NCBI GenBank assembly: GCA_038212095.1
Contig: JBBQUW010000006.1
Coordinates: forward strand, 72,496 to 136,495
Length of the DNA: 64,000 nucleotides
Source of the DNA: JAICYJ01 sp038212095
GTDB taxonomy: Bacteria; Actinomycetota; Thermoleophilia; Gaiellales; JAICJC01
Direction: 5' to 3'
Under the pieces are notes generated by a model. It searched no databases, had not been told where the DNA came from, and was given only the letters and a program-made list of their open reading frames with translations. Each line of letters begins with the position of its first letter. Position 1 is the first letter of the stretch. Positions 35,303-44,088 of the stretch are shown here, in pieces. Both the position numbers and the translations under genes were made by a program.

Positions 35303-35350
35303 TACCCCCAACGGGATTCGAACCCGTGTTGCCGCCTTGAAACGGCGGCG
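35303..35350 (-). other. tRNA-Glu 3' fragment
   Basis: On the minus strand this gives the 3' half of a tRNA-Glu(TTC): anticodon arm with loop GTTTCAA, variable CAAC, T-arm ACGGG/CCCGT around TTCGAAT, and acceptor end TTGGGGGTA as in the intact tRNA-Glu at 37038. Upstream DNA cannot supply the matching 5' acceptor (no ACCCCCA or GCCCCCA), so it is not a full gene. It is probably an attachment-site relic near the right end of the island. Confidence 0.6.
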
Positions 35351-35589
35351 ACGGTCGCCTGTCCAAGCCGTTTGTGGGCACTCGATCGATTGGGTGGCCA
35401 AGACCTAACCGTCACCGGCGGCCTTCGGGTCGAGGAATGACGACCTAGCCAAAGCCCTCGACCTCTCTTGCCGCCAAGAAGCCAAGCTCCTGTGAGCACT
35501 GCGTGAGCAACGGACTGCCCCGTTCCCTCCGGAGAACCATCTCGGGCAGAGGTTGCCCTAAGGCTTCGGCTTAACCATGCGCCTTTTAA

Positions 35590-35664
<75 letters not shown>

Positions 35665-35749
35665 CGGGGTGGCGATTGTAGGTAACCTGAGCGCCCGCGC
35701 CGCGCCGGCGGTACAAACCGGCGCGATCCCGCCATCCCCAGGAGCCCGA

Positions 35750-36757
35750 ATGAGCATCCGCGTCAACCGCATCGGCGAGCCCGGCTTTGCCGGCATAGCG
35801 ACCTTCTCGAAGCTGCCCCTGGCGCTCGACCCGAGCGGATTGGCGGGTGCCGACGCCGCCATCGTGGGCGCGCCGATGGACGAGACCGTCTCCAACCGGC
35901 CCGGCAGCCGGTTCGGCCCGCGAGCGGTACGGATGGCGGATGACTCGGCCGGAGTACCGCCGCAGCGGCCCCACATGCTGCTCGGCGTCGACCCCTACTC
36001 GGTGTTGAACGTGGTCGACTACGGCGATGCCGAAGTGGTGCCGGGAGATACCGAGCGCAGCCACGTCGCGATCAAGAAGATCATCGGCGAGGTGCTTCAG
36101 GCGGGCGCGATCCCGATCCTGCTGGGCGGCGACCACTCGATCGCCGATCCCCACTTCACCGCGGTCGCCGACCACCACGGCCATGGGACTGTGGGTGTGA
36201 TCCACTTCGACGCCCACGCCGATACCGCCGCCGACCTGTCCGGGGTGGTTCGCTCGCACGGCACGCCGATGCGTCTGGTGGTCGACTCTGGCGCGATCCC
36301 GGGCGACCGCTTCATCCAGGTCGCGTTGCGCGGCTGGTGGCCGGAGCAGGAGGAGTTCGCTTGGATGCGCTCGGCCGGATTCCGCTGGTGGACGATGTAC
36401 GAGCTCGACCAGCGCGGCTTCGACGTGTGCCTGGACGAGATCATCGGCGCGGCCTCCGGCTGGGACAAGCTGATCCTCTCGGTGGACGTGGACGCGCTCG
36501 ATCCGGCGTACGCTCCCGGCACCGGTACGCCCGAACCGGGTGGACTGACGCCGCGTGAGCTGTTCCGCGCCGTGCGCCGGATCGGCGCCGAGCTGAACGT
36601 CTGCTCGGTCGAGGTGGTCGAGGTGGCGCCTGCCTACGACCCCAGCGACGTGACCGCCATCAACGCCCACCGGGTGGTGCTGGAGACGCTGTCGGGCATC
36701 GCGCTGCGGCGGCGCGGCGGGGTTGCGGGGCCCGAGCTGGATGGCCGCGACCGCTAG
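35750..36757 (+). CDS. agmatinase/ureohydrolase-family protein
   Basis: A 335-residue dimanganese ureohydrolase, which removes urea from agmatine or a related guanidine. ATG at 35750 with AGGAG 5 bases upstream. Metal-binding motifs are all present: ILLGGDHSIADPHF, VIHFDAHADTAADL and LILSVDVDALDPAYAPGTGTPEPGGLTPRE. The N-terminus (GADAAIVGAPMDETVSNRPGSRFGPRAVR) has the family's VGxPxD start. Agmatine would lead to putrescine; guanidinobutyrate or guanidinopropionate are equal candidates. It stands alone after the tRNA-Lys gene. Confidence 0.88.
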   Translation: MSIRVNRIGEPGFAGIATFSKLPLALDPSGLAGADAAIVGAPMDETVSNRPGSRFGPRAVRMADDSAGVPPQRPHMLLGVDPYSVLNVVDYGDAEVVPGDTERSHVAIKKIIGEVLQAGAIPILLGGDHSIADPHFTAVADHHGHGTVGVIHFDAHADTAADLSGVVRSHGTPMRLVVDSGAIPGDRFIQVALRGWWPEQEEFAWMRSAGFRWWTMYELDQRGFDVCLDEIIGAASGWDKLILSVDVDALDPAYAPGTGTPEPGGLTPRELFRAVRRIGAELNVCSVEVVEVAPAYDPSDVTAINAHRVVLETLSGIALRRRGGVAGPELDGRDR

Positions 36758-36799
36758 CGATCGGGAACCAGATCGGCTTGGCGGTCGTAGTATTCGGGT

Positions 36800-36994
36800 A
36801 TGGCACGTTCGATGAGCAACACGTCAGACACGATCCGGTACCTCCCCACCACCCGGGAAGGGGCATGGCTGCGCTATCTCGAGGCGGTCCGGGACGTTCC
36901 GGCAGACGAGTACGCAGACACCGAGTCGGCGGCGTGGGACGATCTGCAGGCGGCCCTGGCCGACCTGCCGCCCGTTCCCACCGGCACGGCCTGA
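36800..36994 (+). CDS. small hypothetical protein
   Basis: A 64-residue acidic protein with the sequence pattern TIRYLPTTREGAWLRYLEAVRDVPADEYADTESAAWDDLQAAL, predicted mostly helical. No family recognised. The ATG at 36800 is preceded by no strong SD; a second ATG lies at 36812. Codon use looks coding. It sits between the agmatinase-like gene and tRNA-Glu. Confidence 0.45.
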   Translation: MARSMSNTSDTIRYLPTTREGAWLRYLEAVRDVPADEYADTESAAWDDLQAALADLPPVPTGTA

Positions 36995-37037
36995 CCCGTC
37001 ACGCAGGGCGGGGTGCTGGCGTATTCTGCTGACGCTT

Positions 37038-37110
37038 GCCCCCATCGTCTAGTGGCCTAGGACTCCAGCCTTTCACGCTGGCAACACCGGTTCGAACCCG
37101 GTTGGGGGTA
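37038..37110 (+). tRNA. tRNA-Glu(TTC)
   Basis: A 73-base cloverleaf: acceptor GCCCCCA/TGGGGGT with discriminator A, D-arm CGTCTAGTGGCCTAGGAC, anticodon arm CCAGC CTTTCAC GCTGG with anticodon TTC, and T-arm ACCGG TTCGAAC CCGGT. CCA is not encoded. Intact and unlinked to any element on its own strand. Confidence 0.95.
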
Positions 37111-37113
37111 TCG

Positions 37114-38637
37114 CTAGGCCGCTTCGGACGGCGACGCCGTCAGGCGCTTGCGCTCGTACATGCGCAGGTCGGCGTGCCGGATCAGGTCGTCTGGCGACGA
37201 GCCATCGCGGGGATGGATCGAGGTGCCAACGCTGGCCTCGACCGTCACCGCGAGTGATGAGGTCTCGATCGGCGCCCTGACTGCGGCCACGATCCGCTCC
37301 ACGGTCAGCGCCGCACGCTCCTCGGCCTGGTCGGCTGGCAGGCCGCGCAGCAGCACGACGAACTCGTCGCCGCCATGGCGGGCCACCAGGTCGTCGCCGC
37401 GCACGGCGCCGCTCAGACGGCGCGCGACCTCCTTCAGCACCGCGTCGCCGACCAGGTGCCCGTGCCGATCGTTGACCTGCTTGAACCCGTCCAGATCGAT
37501 GAACAGGAGCGCGGTCGACCGGTCATCCGCGTCACGCAGGGCGGCGGCCATCGATTCGTACAGCGCGGCGCGGTTGGCCAGCTGCGTCAGCCCGTCACGG
37601 TAGGCCATCACGGTCAACGCCTTCTGGGCCGTCCGGCGCTCGCCGTCGATCTGATCGCGCTCGACGAACAGCAGCGACAGCCGCAGCAGCACGAGCAGCG
37701 AGATCACTGCTCCCATCAGCGCCAGCACGCGCACGTCAGACGAGCTGCTGGCGGTGTTCAGGCCGATCGCCGCCGGCGCCGAAAGCAGCGCCGCGGACAG
37801 CAGCGCCAGGCGCGGCAGCGTCAGGCGGCCGGACGGTGCAACCGTGACCATGGCGCCGGCCGCGCTGTCGCGCGAGGTCGCAAGAGCGGCCACGCCCAGC
37901 AGCACGTAGAAGGCGAAGTAGCCGATGTTGACGTACGAGCCGGCCGTGAAGCTGGCGTCCACCCGCATCCGGGCGTAGACGACGTCGGTCACGAGCACGG
38001 TCGCGAATGCCGCGCTGACCCAGCGCAGCGAGACGTTGCGCAGTCCACCGGCAAACGAGAGCTGCACAACGCCCACCAGCACCAGGTAGTCCATGGTCGG
38101 GTAGACGACCGCCAGCAACGAGGCCAGCGAGGAGCCCTGATGCGCCTCTGCCGCGGGAGCGATGGCCGCGAACCAGACCGTCAGACCAGCCGCGAGGCCG
38201 ATGATCGAGGCGTCCAGCACGTCCGCCGCCCGCGGTCGACCACCGCGCACCAGCAGCCCGATGCCGATCAGAAGCGGCGGGTAGGCCAGCAGGTAGAAGG
38301 CGTCCGCCGGAGATGGGAAAGGCGCCTCGGTACCCTCGATCCAGCGGTATGCGTTCCAGTAGCCGTCACCCGCCACCCACAACGTCAGGCCCAGCAGGAT
38401 CATCCACCAGGCGGTGCCGGAGCAGCGGCGGGCGGCCAGCCCGATCCCGATCGCGGCCAGGCCGCTGAGCCCGATCAACTGATAGATGACGTGCTCGAGA
38501 TCGGCACCCGCAGGCAGCACGAAGTAGGCGGCACCGAGCGCCGATCCGATCAGCAGATACGTCGGCCATCCCAGGCGCGCGACGAGGTTTCGGGCGGTCA
38601 TCGACTCGTATATCGCCCAAAGTGATGACTGGTACAT
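37114..38637 (-). CDS. membrane diguanylate cyclase (GGDEF)
   Basis: A 507-residue enzyme that makes c-di-GMP from two GTP. Residues 20-310 hold about nine hydrophobic segments forming a sensor of unknown ligand (first LIGSALGAAYFVL, last ALMGAVISLLVLLRLSLLF), with a short coiled linker. The GGDEF domain is at about 340-495: MAYRDGLTQLANRAALYESM, FIDLDGFKQVNDRHGHLVGD, the intact RHGGDEFVVLL, and Arg-Gly-Asp-Asp five residues ahead as an RxxD inhibitory site. So it should be active and feedback-controlled. Its product could act on the riboswitch at about 15.0 kb. It stops 3 bases after the convergent tRNA-Glu. Confidence 0.92.
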   Translation of the reverse strand: MYQSSLWAIYESMTARNLVARLGWPTYLLIGSALGAAYFVLPAGADLEHVIYQLIGLSGLAAIGIGLAARRCSGTAWWMILLGLTLWVAGDGYWNAYRWIEGTEAPFPSPADAFYLLAYPPLLIGIGLLVRGGRPRAADVLDASIIGLAAGLTVWFAAIAPAAEAHQGSSLASLLAVVYPTMDYLVLVGVVQLSFAGGLRNVSLRWVSAAFATVLVTDVVYARMRVDASFTAGSYVNIGYFAFYVLLGVAALATSRDSAAGAMVTVAPSGRLTLPRLALLSAALLSAPAAIGLNTASSSSDVRVLALMGAVISLLVLLRLSLLFVERDQIDGERRTAQKALTVMAYRDGLTQLANRAALYESMAAALRDADDRSTALLFIDLDGFKQVNDRHGHLVGDAVLKEVARRLSGAVRGDDLVARHGGDEFVVLLRGLPADQAEERAALTVERIVAAVRAPIETSSLAVTVEASVGTSIHPRDGSSPDDLIRHADLRMYERKRLTASPSEAA

Positions 38638-38649
38638 CCCCCGAGTGAG

Positions 38650-38683
38650 GGATCGGGCGGAAGCGGCTGCCCCCGCCCGATCC
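38650..38683 (-). terminator. hairpin after the secreted-protein gene
   Basis: Perfect 11-base arms GGATCGGGCGG and CCGCCCGATCC around a 12-base loop, placed 14 bases after the stop of the gene at 38697-39875 and before the start of the diguanylate cyclase. There is no U-tract, as is usual in high-GC actinobacteria. It probably ends the upstream transcript. Confidence 0.6.
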
Positions 38684-38696
38684 TGCTCGGGCTTCG

Positions 38697-39875
38697 CTAG
38701 TGAATGACCGTGGCGCAGTACAACGAGCCCGGACCGAAGGGCCCGTCACACTTCGTCGTCTGCGCGAACTGATTGGCCTTGCCGTAGTCGCTCACCGTCG
38801 ACGGGTAGTTGACGCCGTAGGAGAACGACCCGTCACCGTTGCGGGTGAACCAGGGGTAGATGCAGAACGGATCGCCGTACGAGGCGCAGGTCGAACCGGT
38901 CTCGCTGGGGTCGGTGATCTCGGCCTTTCCACCGTAATCGCTGACCACTGCCCAGCTCTTGGGATGCGAGCCATCGGCGAAGGTCACGTTGGTGATCCTG
39001 ACCGGCGACTGGTCGGCCCAGGCCGGAGCATCGTAGGAGTAGCAGCCGCTCTCGCCAGGCCAGCAGAAGGCGCTGCCGGGACTGGTGAAGGGCGAGGTGT
39101 GGCCGATCTCCCACACGAACGAGATCGGCGCGTCGTAGACGGCGCCCCACTTGAGCGAGTTGCCGAGCTTGGAGACGCTGTAGGACGGCATCAGCGGCCC
39201 GTCAGCTTTGCTATTCAGCACGATGGTGCCACTCTGACCGGTGGTGCGGTCGCTGACCTTGATGTGCCAGCCGTCCCTGGCCGCGGTGACGAAGTAGTGC
39301 ACATCGAGCGTGTCGCCCGCATGCATCACCATCGCCCGCGTCTGCCCTGGGCGGGTGAGCAGCGCGTTGAACGCCGCCGGCTCGTGATAGTTCGGCTTCT
39401 GGCCGGTGGTCGTGATCGACCACACGGGGGAGCAGACGGTGTAATCACCGGGCGACTGCGCCAGCACGAAGCCACCGTTGGGCGTGCAGTTGGACGCCAC
39501 GCCGTTGGGATAGAACTGCAGCTCCTCGAACGCCTGGCCGAACAAGCTGTTGGGATCATTCACCGGGCCGCCGAACCAGAACGTCGGGCCGACCGCGTCG
39601 ACGCCGAACTTCGCGCCGTTCGTTGGGAGCTTGATCGTCCACGTGACGTCCTTGCCGGATCCAGGCAGCGACGACAGCGGATTCAGTTCGGGCTCGTCAT
39701 GGCCCGAGCAACCGGCCGAGTAGCTCGGCTCGAACACGCCCTCGATATACGCAGGGTGGCGGCCGACGCAGCCACCTCCCTGTCCCCCCGACGCCGTGGC
39801 GACGGCCGGAGCGGCCGAGCCCACGATGCCCATTACTGCCAGCGCGAGCAGGCCGAGCCTCCGTGCTGATCTCAT
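38697..39875 (-). CDS. secreted protein of unknown function
   Basis: A 392-residue protein with a signal peptide (residues 1-28, LLALAVMGIVGSAAPAVATA) and no membrane anchor. The mature part is beta-rich, with about ten cysteines, probably disulfide-bonded outside the cell, and aromatic motifs such as VGPTFWFGGPVNDPNSLFGQAFEELQFYPNG, HYFVTAARDGWHIKVSDRTTGQSGTIVLNS and FVWEIGHTSPF. The Trp/Tyr-rich beta layout is like secreted carbohydrate-binding or glucanase-like folds, but I find no catalytic motif I trust. GGGGGAAG serves as SD before the ATG. Confidence 0.65.
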   Translation of the reverse strand: MRSARRLGLLALAVMGIVGSAAPAVATASGGQGGGCVGRHPAYIEGVFEPSYSAGCSGHDEPELNPLSSLPGSGKDVTWTIKLPTNGAKFGVDAVGPTFWFGGPVNDPNSLFGQAFEELQFYPNGVASNCTPNGGFVLAQSPGDYTVCSPVWSITTTGQKPNYHEPAAFNALLTRPGQTRAMVMHAGDTLDVHYFVTAARDGWHIKVSDRTTGQSGTIVLNSKADGPLMPSYSVSKLGNSLKWGAVYDAPISFVWEIGHTSPFTSPGSAFCWPGESGCYSYDAPAWADQSPVRITNVTFADGSHPKSWAVVSDYGGKAEITDPSETGSTCASYGDPFCIYPWFTRNGDGSFSYGVNYPSTVSDYGKANQFAQTTKCDGPFGPGSLYCATVIH

Positions 39876-39978
39876 GCTTCCCCCATCCTGGTGTGACCCG
39901 AGTCGCCCGCCAGTATCGGGGCGATTCCGGCTCCTGGCAAGCGATATGTCAGCGCGCTCACGGACGTCTGTGGAAGAG

Positions 39979-40016
39979 GGTGGCGTCAGCGGCCCGCGAG
40001 AGCCGCGAGCGCCACC
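39979..40016 (-). terminator. hairpin at the end of the molybdopterin oxidoreductase gene
   Basis: Arms GGTGGCG (39979-39985) and CGCCACC (40010-40016), with an inner CGG/CCG pairing, lie directly after the stop of the oxidoreductase gene. No U-tract. Placement supports a transcription terminator. Confidence 0.55.
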
Positions 40017-42026
40017 TCAGATTGCGTCGATCGCAACCTCGATGCCATGCACCGCGGAGCTGTCTCCGATGTCGCTCTTCCGCCCGTCGTTCAGCACGTT
40101 GACATTGAACTGCTCCGGCTCGCGCTTTGGCCAGCGGCCCTTGGGTGAGTAGGCGACGCCGACCGGCACGTTCTCTGAGACCGCCACCGCCATCTCGAGG
40201 CTGCCGGTCTCGTTCCAGAGCCGCACGCGGTCGCCATCGACCAGCCCGCGTGCGGCCGCGTCGGCCGGGTTGAGGGTCACGCCCACACCACCGATCCGGC
40301 GGGCGATCTTGCCGTCGTTCGCGAAGCTGTTGTTCATCAGCCACGGCGAGGCCGGCGACAGCAGGCGCAGGCGTCCCCCGGCCGGCCGCGCATCCGCCCA
40401 CGGCTGCGGCAGGCGCGGCAGCCCGTCGGCCTCGGCCGCGGCCGAGGCGATCTCGATCCGGCCGCTTGGCGTGTCGAACTCGAGGTCGGCAAACTGCACC
40501 ACCGGTTCCACGGCCAGCGGCACCGTCCCCACGGCTGCCAGCTCGGCGAAGCTGGATGCGACCCCCGACCCGGCGACGATGGCAGCGAGCATCTGCTCGT
40601 CGCTCTCGTGCAGCTCGGGCTCGTCAAAGCCCATCGCCGCCGCCAGCCGCCGGAAGATCTCCTGGTTGGGCAGCGCCTGCCCGGGCGGATCGACCGCCTT
40701 GACCTGCGCGGACAGCGAGAGGTCGAAGTACGACGAGACGATGTCGTCGAACTCCAGGAAGGCCGCGGCCGGCAGGACGTAGTCGGCCAGATCGCAGGTG
40801 TCGGTCGCGAACAGATCGATCGCCACGGTGAACAGATCGTCACGCTCCATCGCCGCCCGCAGGCGCGCCTGCTGGGGGTTCGAGGCGGCGATGTTGATGT
40901 TCCAGCAGATCAGCGCCCGCGACCGCTCGCTGTCCTCCAGCCGGTCGGCCAGGTCCATGTGGCTGACCGGCTCGGGCGGCTCGCCGAGCTGAGGGGCGAA
41001 CAGCCACCGCTCGTCGATCTCGAGCCGGTCGTTGAGATACAGGAAGCCCGCTCCGGGGCAGGCGAGGTTGCCGCTGACGGCGGGCAGCAGCGCCACCGCC
41101 CGCATCACGTTGCCGCCGGTCGGCTGTCGCTGGAGCCCCTGGCCGATCCACAGCAGAGAGGGCCCGGCGCCGTAGCAGCGGGCGGCCTCCTCAATCATCG
41201 CGGCGGGCACGCCGCTGGCGGCCTCGCCCCACTCGGGCGTGCAGGCGGCGAGCGCCGGCTCCAGCTCCTCCCATCCGACGGTGTGCTGCTCGAGCAGACC
41301 CCGGTCTGCAAGCCCATCCCGCACGATCACGTGCAGCAAGCTGAAGGCCAAGGCGGCATCGCTGCCGGGGTACGGCTGGAGGTGGAGGTCGGCCGCGGCG
41401 GCGGTGGGCGTGCGGATCGGATCGACCACGATCACGCGACCGGGCGCCTCGGGAAGCCAGTTGTCATGGGCGTGCGGTGCCGACGCGGACGGGTTGGCGC
41501 CCCACACGACGATGCAGGCAGCGTCGCGCGCGCTGCGCGGATCGAATCCGGTCACCGACGAGCCGTACATGTAGTCGAGCGCCACGTGCCCGGCCTTGTT
41601 GCACACCGAGTCGGGATCGACCTCGGTCGCGCCCAGCCGGCGGAAGAAGCGCAGCGGGAAGTTGAACGCCAGCACCGAGCAGGTGCCGGTGTAGTGCGCA
41701 TTCAAGATCGTGTCGGCACCTGAGCCGGCCGTGATCGAGCCCAGCCGGTCGGCGATCTCGGCCATCGCGACCTCCCAGCTGACCGGCTCAAAGCGTCCCT
41801 CGCCCTTGCTGCCGGCACGGCGCAACGGCTGGGTGAGCCGCTGCTCGGCGTCCAGCAGCACCCCGTTGTAGGCGATCGAGCACTTGCGGCACAGCTTTCC
41901 GCGGCTCACGGGGTGCGACGGGTCACCCCGTACGTTGCGGATCACGCCGTCGCGCACGGTGACCAGCACGCCGCAGGCGTCGTAACAGTCGCGGGGGCAG
42001 GTCGTCAGGACGGTGCGGTCGGCCAC
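40017..42026 (-). CDS. molybdopterin-dependent oxidoreductase with 4Fe-4S cluster
   Basis: About 669 residues from the GTG ending 42026; a TTG at 42038 would add four. No SD stands out for either. The N-terminal cluster motif is LTTCPRDCYDACGVLV with CRKC about 30 residues on (C-x3-C-x3-C-xn-C). Next come the bis-MGD-binding domains of the DMSO-reductase family (WEVAMAEIADRL, YTGTCSVLAFNFPLRFF, IVVWGANPSASAPHAHDNW, VVDPIRTPTAAAADLHLQPYPGSDAAL). The C-terminal dinucleotide-binding domain begins about 550 (LRLLSPASPWLMNNSF, LNPADAAARGLVDGDRVRLWNETG). No TAT signal, so cytoplasmic. No electron-transfer subunit or fdh partner is adjacent. The substrate is unknown. Confidence 0.85.
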   Translation of the reverse strand: MADRTVLTTCPRDCYDACGVLVTVRDGVIRNVRGDPSHPVSRGKLCRKCSIAYNGVLLDAEQRLTQPLRRAGSKGEGRFEPVSWEVAMAEIADRLGSITAGSGADTILNAHYTGTCSVLAFNFPLRFFRRLGATEVDPDSVCNKAGHVALDYMYGSSVTGFDPRSARDAACIVVWGANPSASAPHAHDNWLPEAPGRVIVVDPIRTPTAAAADLHLQPYPGSDAALAFSLLHVIVRDGLADRGLLEQHTVGWEELEPALAACTPEWGEAASGVPAAMIEEAARCYGAGPSLLWIGQGLQRQPTGGNVMRAVALLPAVSGNLACPGAGFLYLNDRLEIDERWLFAPQLGEPPEPVSHMDLADRLEDSERSRALICWNINIAASNPQQARLRAAMERDDLFTVAIDLFATDTCDLADYVLPAAAFLEFDDIVSSYFDLSLSAQVKAVDPPGQALPNQEIFRRLAAAMGFDEPELHESDEQMLAAIVAGSGVASSFAELAAVGTVPLAVEPVVQFADLEFDTPSGRIEIASAAAEADGLPRLPQPWADARPAGGRLRLLSPASPWLMNNSFANDGKIARRIGGVGVTLNPADAAARGLVDGDRVRLWNETGSLEMAVAVSENVPVGVAYSPKGRWPKREPEQFNVNVLNDGRKSDIGDSSAVHGIEVAIDAI

Positions 42027-42070
42027 CCGACTAGTCAATCAGAAAGCGCAGGCCGGGACGAGGCCGCCCG

Positions 42071-43264
42071 TCACAGCAGGTCGAGCGAGGGCATGCCGGC
42101 GCGGCCCTCGAGGCACTGCTGGAGGTAGAGCGCGACGCCCATGTCGCCCGTCATCAGCGAGTGTCGGCCGAACCCGAACCGAGACCGTGCCGCCTCCACC
42201 TGCGCCACAGCATGCATTGCGAACCGGCGCGCGCGATCGAGCCACAGCTCATCACCTGACCGCTCGAACAGGGCGAGGAAGGCAGCGCCGTTGCCGGCCG
42301 TTCCGTGGCAGAGGCCGGCACCCTTGACCAGCGGCCCGGCCCGCCAGGTGAGCTCCCCTCCGGCGCCGAGCAGCTGCGAGAAGGCGTCGTCCGCCGGTGC
42401 TATGCCGGCCAGCGACGCGACCATGCCCGGCGCGCCATGGCACCACTGGGTGCGGATGCCTCCGCGGTGGCCAGCCAGCGGCTCCGAGGTGGTGGGCGCC
42501 CAGTTCGCCAGATCGCCCTCCGTCACCGCCAGCAGCGTGGCCGTCTCGACGACGCGCCGCTCGAGTTCGGCCCGCCGGCCCTGCGGCAGCAGGCCGCTGT
42601 CCAGTGACAGGGCGAGCACGTTGCCGGCGAAGCCGTGTCCGGGTCCGACGTACTGCGCGACGCGCCCGTAGAGCAGCTGCGTCCACAGATGACAGCCCTG
42701 CTCGGGCGAGATCGCCCATCGCGACCACAGCAGGCCGGCGCTGTCTGACCATGCGTCCGCCCACTGCCGGTCTCCGGTGGCTTCGAACATCACCCGGGCG
42801 ACCAGCATGGTGCCGGGCGATCCCCACATCGGCTCGTTACTCTCGTTGTCGGCATTGGATACGATGGCTCGCAACAGCAGCGCGGCACGATCGGTGGTCG
42901 GCGAGAGCTGCTGCGCGACCAGCAGGATGCCCGCCTCGCCGACCCAGTGGCCCGGCACGACTCCGGGCCAGTCAGGCTCGTCCAGGTAGGCCGCATGCAG
43001 CCGGTCCGCCGCGCGAGGGTGGTCACGTCCAAACCGGTGCAGCCCCCACAGCAGGCCGGCGGCGCCCAGGTACACGCCGGTGCGCAGGATGCTGCCCTCG
43101 TCGTCGGCGTCATCCGGGTGGAGCGGCCAGAAGCCGTCCGCGCCGACAGAGGCCTCGGTGTCGTCCAGGATCCGCTCGATCGCCTCTCGCGCCCGCGCCT
43201 CGTCCCACAACGCGTCGACCAGCGGCTCGTGGTTCTCGGTCGAGAACAGCACGTCAGTGCTCAT
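42071..43264 (-). CDS. LanC-like protein
   Basis: A 397-residue protein of the LanC-like alpha/alpha toroid fold. Repeated GxxG-type helical hairpins (TGVYLGAAGLLWGLHRF, GHWVGEAGILLVAQQL, MWGSPGTMLVARVMFEA, GPGHGFAGNVLAL) lead to the zinc ligands in TQWCHGAPGMVASL (Cys, with His) and GLCHGTAGNGAAFL (Cys-His). LanC enzymes close thioether rings in lanthipeptides, and other members add glutathione to dehydroamino acids. No precursor peptide or LanB/LanM dehydratase is nearby, so a housekeeping LanC-like role is likelier. The ATG lies inside the end of the CDF gene (11-base overlap). Confidence 0.82.
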   Translation of the reverse strand: MSTDVLFSTENHEPLVDALWDEARAREAIERILDDTEASVGADGFWPLHPDDADDEGSILRTGVYLGAAGLLWGLHRFGRDHPRAADRLHAAYLDEPDWPGVVPGHWVGEAGILLVAQQLSPTTDRAALLLRAIVSNADNESNEPMWGSPGTMLVARVMFEATGDRQWADAWSDSAGLLWSRWAISPEQGCHLWTQLLYGRVAQYVGPGHGFAGNVLALSLDSGLLPQGRRAELERRVVETATLLAVTEGDLANWAPTTSEPLAGHRGGIRTQWCHGAPGMVASLAGIAPADDAFSQLLGAGGELTWRAGPLVKGAGLCHGTAGNGAAFLALFERSGDELWLDRARRFAMHAVAQVEAARSRFGFGRHSLMTGDMGVALYLQQCLEGRAGMPSLDLL

Positions 43265-43916
43265 GATGGTCGGCGCGCACCGTACGCCACGAGTTGATCG
43301 TGATGCGCAGGATCACGAATGTGATGGCAAGGCCGATCAGCGGGTCGCCGAGGTCGAACCCGAGAGCGACCACGGCAGCGCTCGCCACCACGGCCAGGCT
43401 GACGTAGGCGTCGGCGCGAGCGTGGGCACCGTCGGCGAGCAGCGCCGGGCTGTCCAGCCGGCGGCCCGCCCGCGTACGAACGATGCCGGCGATCCAGTTG
43501 CCGACGAAGCCGAGCGCTCCGGCGGCGGCCAGCGCCCACAGGTGATGAGGCGGCGCCGGGTTGATCAGCCGCCGCGTCGACTCCACCGCCGCCACGGCCG
43601 CCGAGATCGCGATCGCCAATACCACCGCCAGCCCCGCCCGGCGCTCGGCGACGGCAGAGCGGAGCACGAACGCAGCGGCCAGCGGCACGGCGGTCAGCGC
43701 GTCGCCGACGTTGTGGATCAGGTCAGCCAGCAGCGCCACGGAGCCGGCGGCAACGAACACCGCCGCCTGTCCTATGGCGGTGAGGCCAAGTACGGCGAGC
43801 GAGATCGAGACCGCCCGGACGCCCTCGCGCGAGCGCTTGATCGAGCTGTGGACGAGCCCATGCGAGTGGCCATGGTCGCCGTGCGCATGGCCATGTGCAT
43901 GATCGTGCTCGGTCAC
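43254..43916 (-). CDS. cation diffusion facilitator (CDF) transporter
   Basis: A 220-residue metal/proton antiporter. I start at the GTG ending 43916, giving a His-rich cytoplasmic head (EHDHAHGHAHGDHGHSHG) typical of zinc-type CDFs; the frame runs further up without sense. Six helices: helix 2 carries the metal site HNVGDALT within ADLIHNVGD, and helix 5 carries its mate in LLADGAHARADAYVSL. It ends soon after helix 6, so the usual C-terminal metallochaperone-like domain is missing. Zn(II), Cd(II) or Co(II) efflux is likely. It overlaps the LanC-like gene. Confidence 0.87.
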   Translation of the reverse strand: MTEHDHAHGHAHGDHGHSHGLVHSSIKRSREGVRAVSISLAVLGLTAIGQAAVFVAAGSVALLADLIHNVGDALTAVPLAAAFVLRSAVAERRAGLAVVLAIAISAAVAAVESTRRLINPAPPHHLWALAAAGALGFVGNWIAGIVRTRAGRRLDSPALLADGAHARADAYVSLAVVASAAVVALGFDLGDPLIGLAITFVILRITINSWRTVRADHHEH

Positions 43917-44049
43917 CTGCGGTGTTCCAATCTTTCCCCAAACCGCGATTGCGATAGTGGTGTCGATCGAGGATAGAGATCCCCTCGAAGCCACGACGCA
44001 GTGGCTGCCCGTCGCAGCGCCGGACACTGACCGACCGGCGCCACCCTCC

Positions 44050-44088
44050 CGGCCGCCCGGTGGCTCTCCCCAAGCTACCGGGCGGCCG
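44050..44088 (-). terminator. hairpin after the DUF72 operon
   Basis: Perfect 12-base arms CGGCCGCCCGGT (44050-44061) and ACCGGGCGGCCG (44077-44088) around a 15-base loop. The proximal arm includes the end of the DUF72 gene and its stop. It separates the sulfur/DUF72 operon from the CDF gene on the same strand. No U-tract, as common at high GC. Confidence 0.65.

Noticed and set aside
35303..35380. Intact tRNA-Glu on the minus strand
   Set aside because: The 3' half folds well, but no 5' acceptor strand pairs with it; only a weak GAC/GTC D-stem is present.
36748..36787. CGACCGC/GCGGTCG inverted pair after the agmatinase-like gene
   Set aside because: Arms of 7 bases with a 26-base loop give too weak a hairpin to call a terminator.
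37375..38625. Long frame opposite the diguanylate cyclase
   Set aside because: Gln/Arg/His-rich shadow of a verified GGDEF gene; no fold features.
40608..41723. Long frame opposite the molybdopterin oxidoreductase
   Set aside because: Arg/Gly-rich shadow, typical of high-GC antisense frames.
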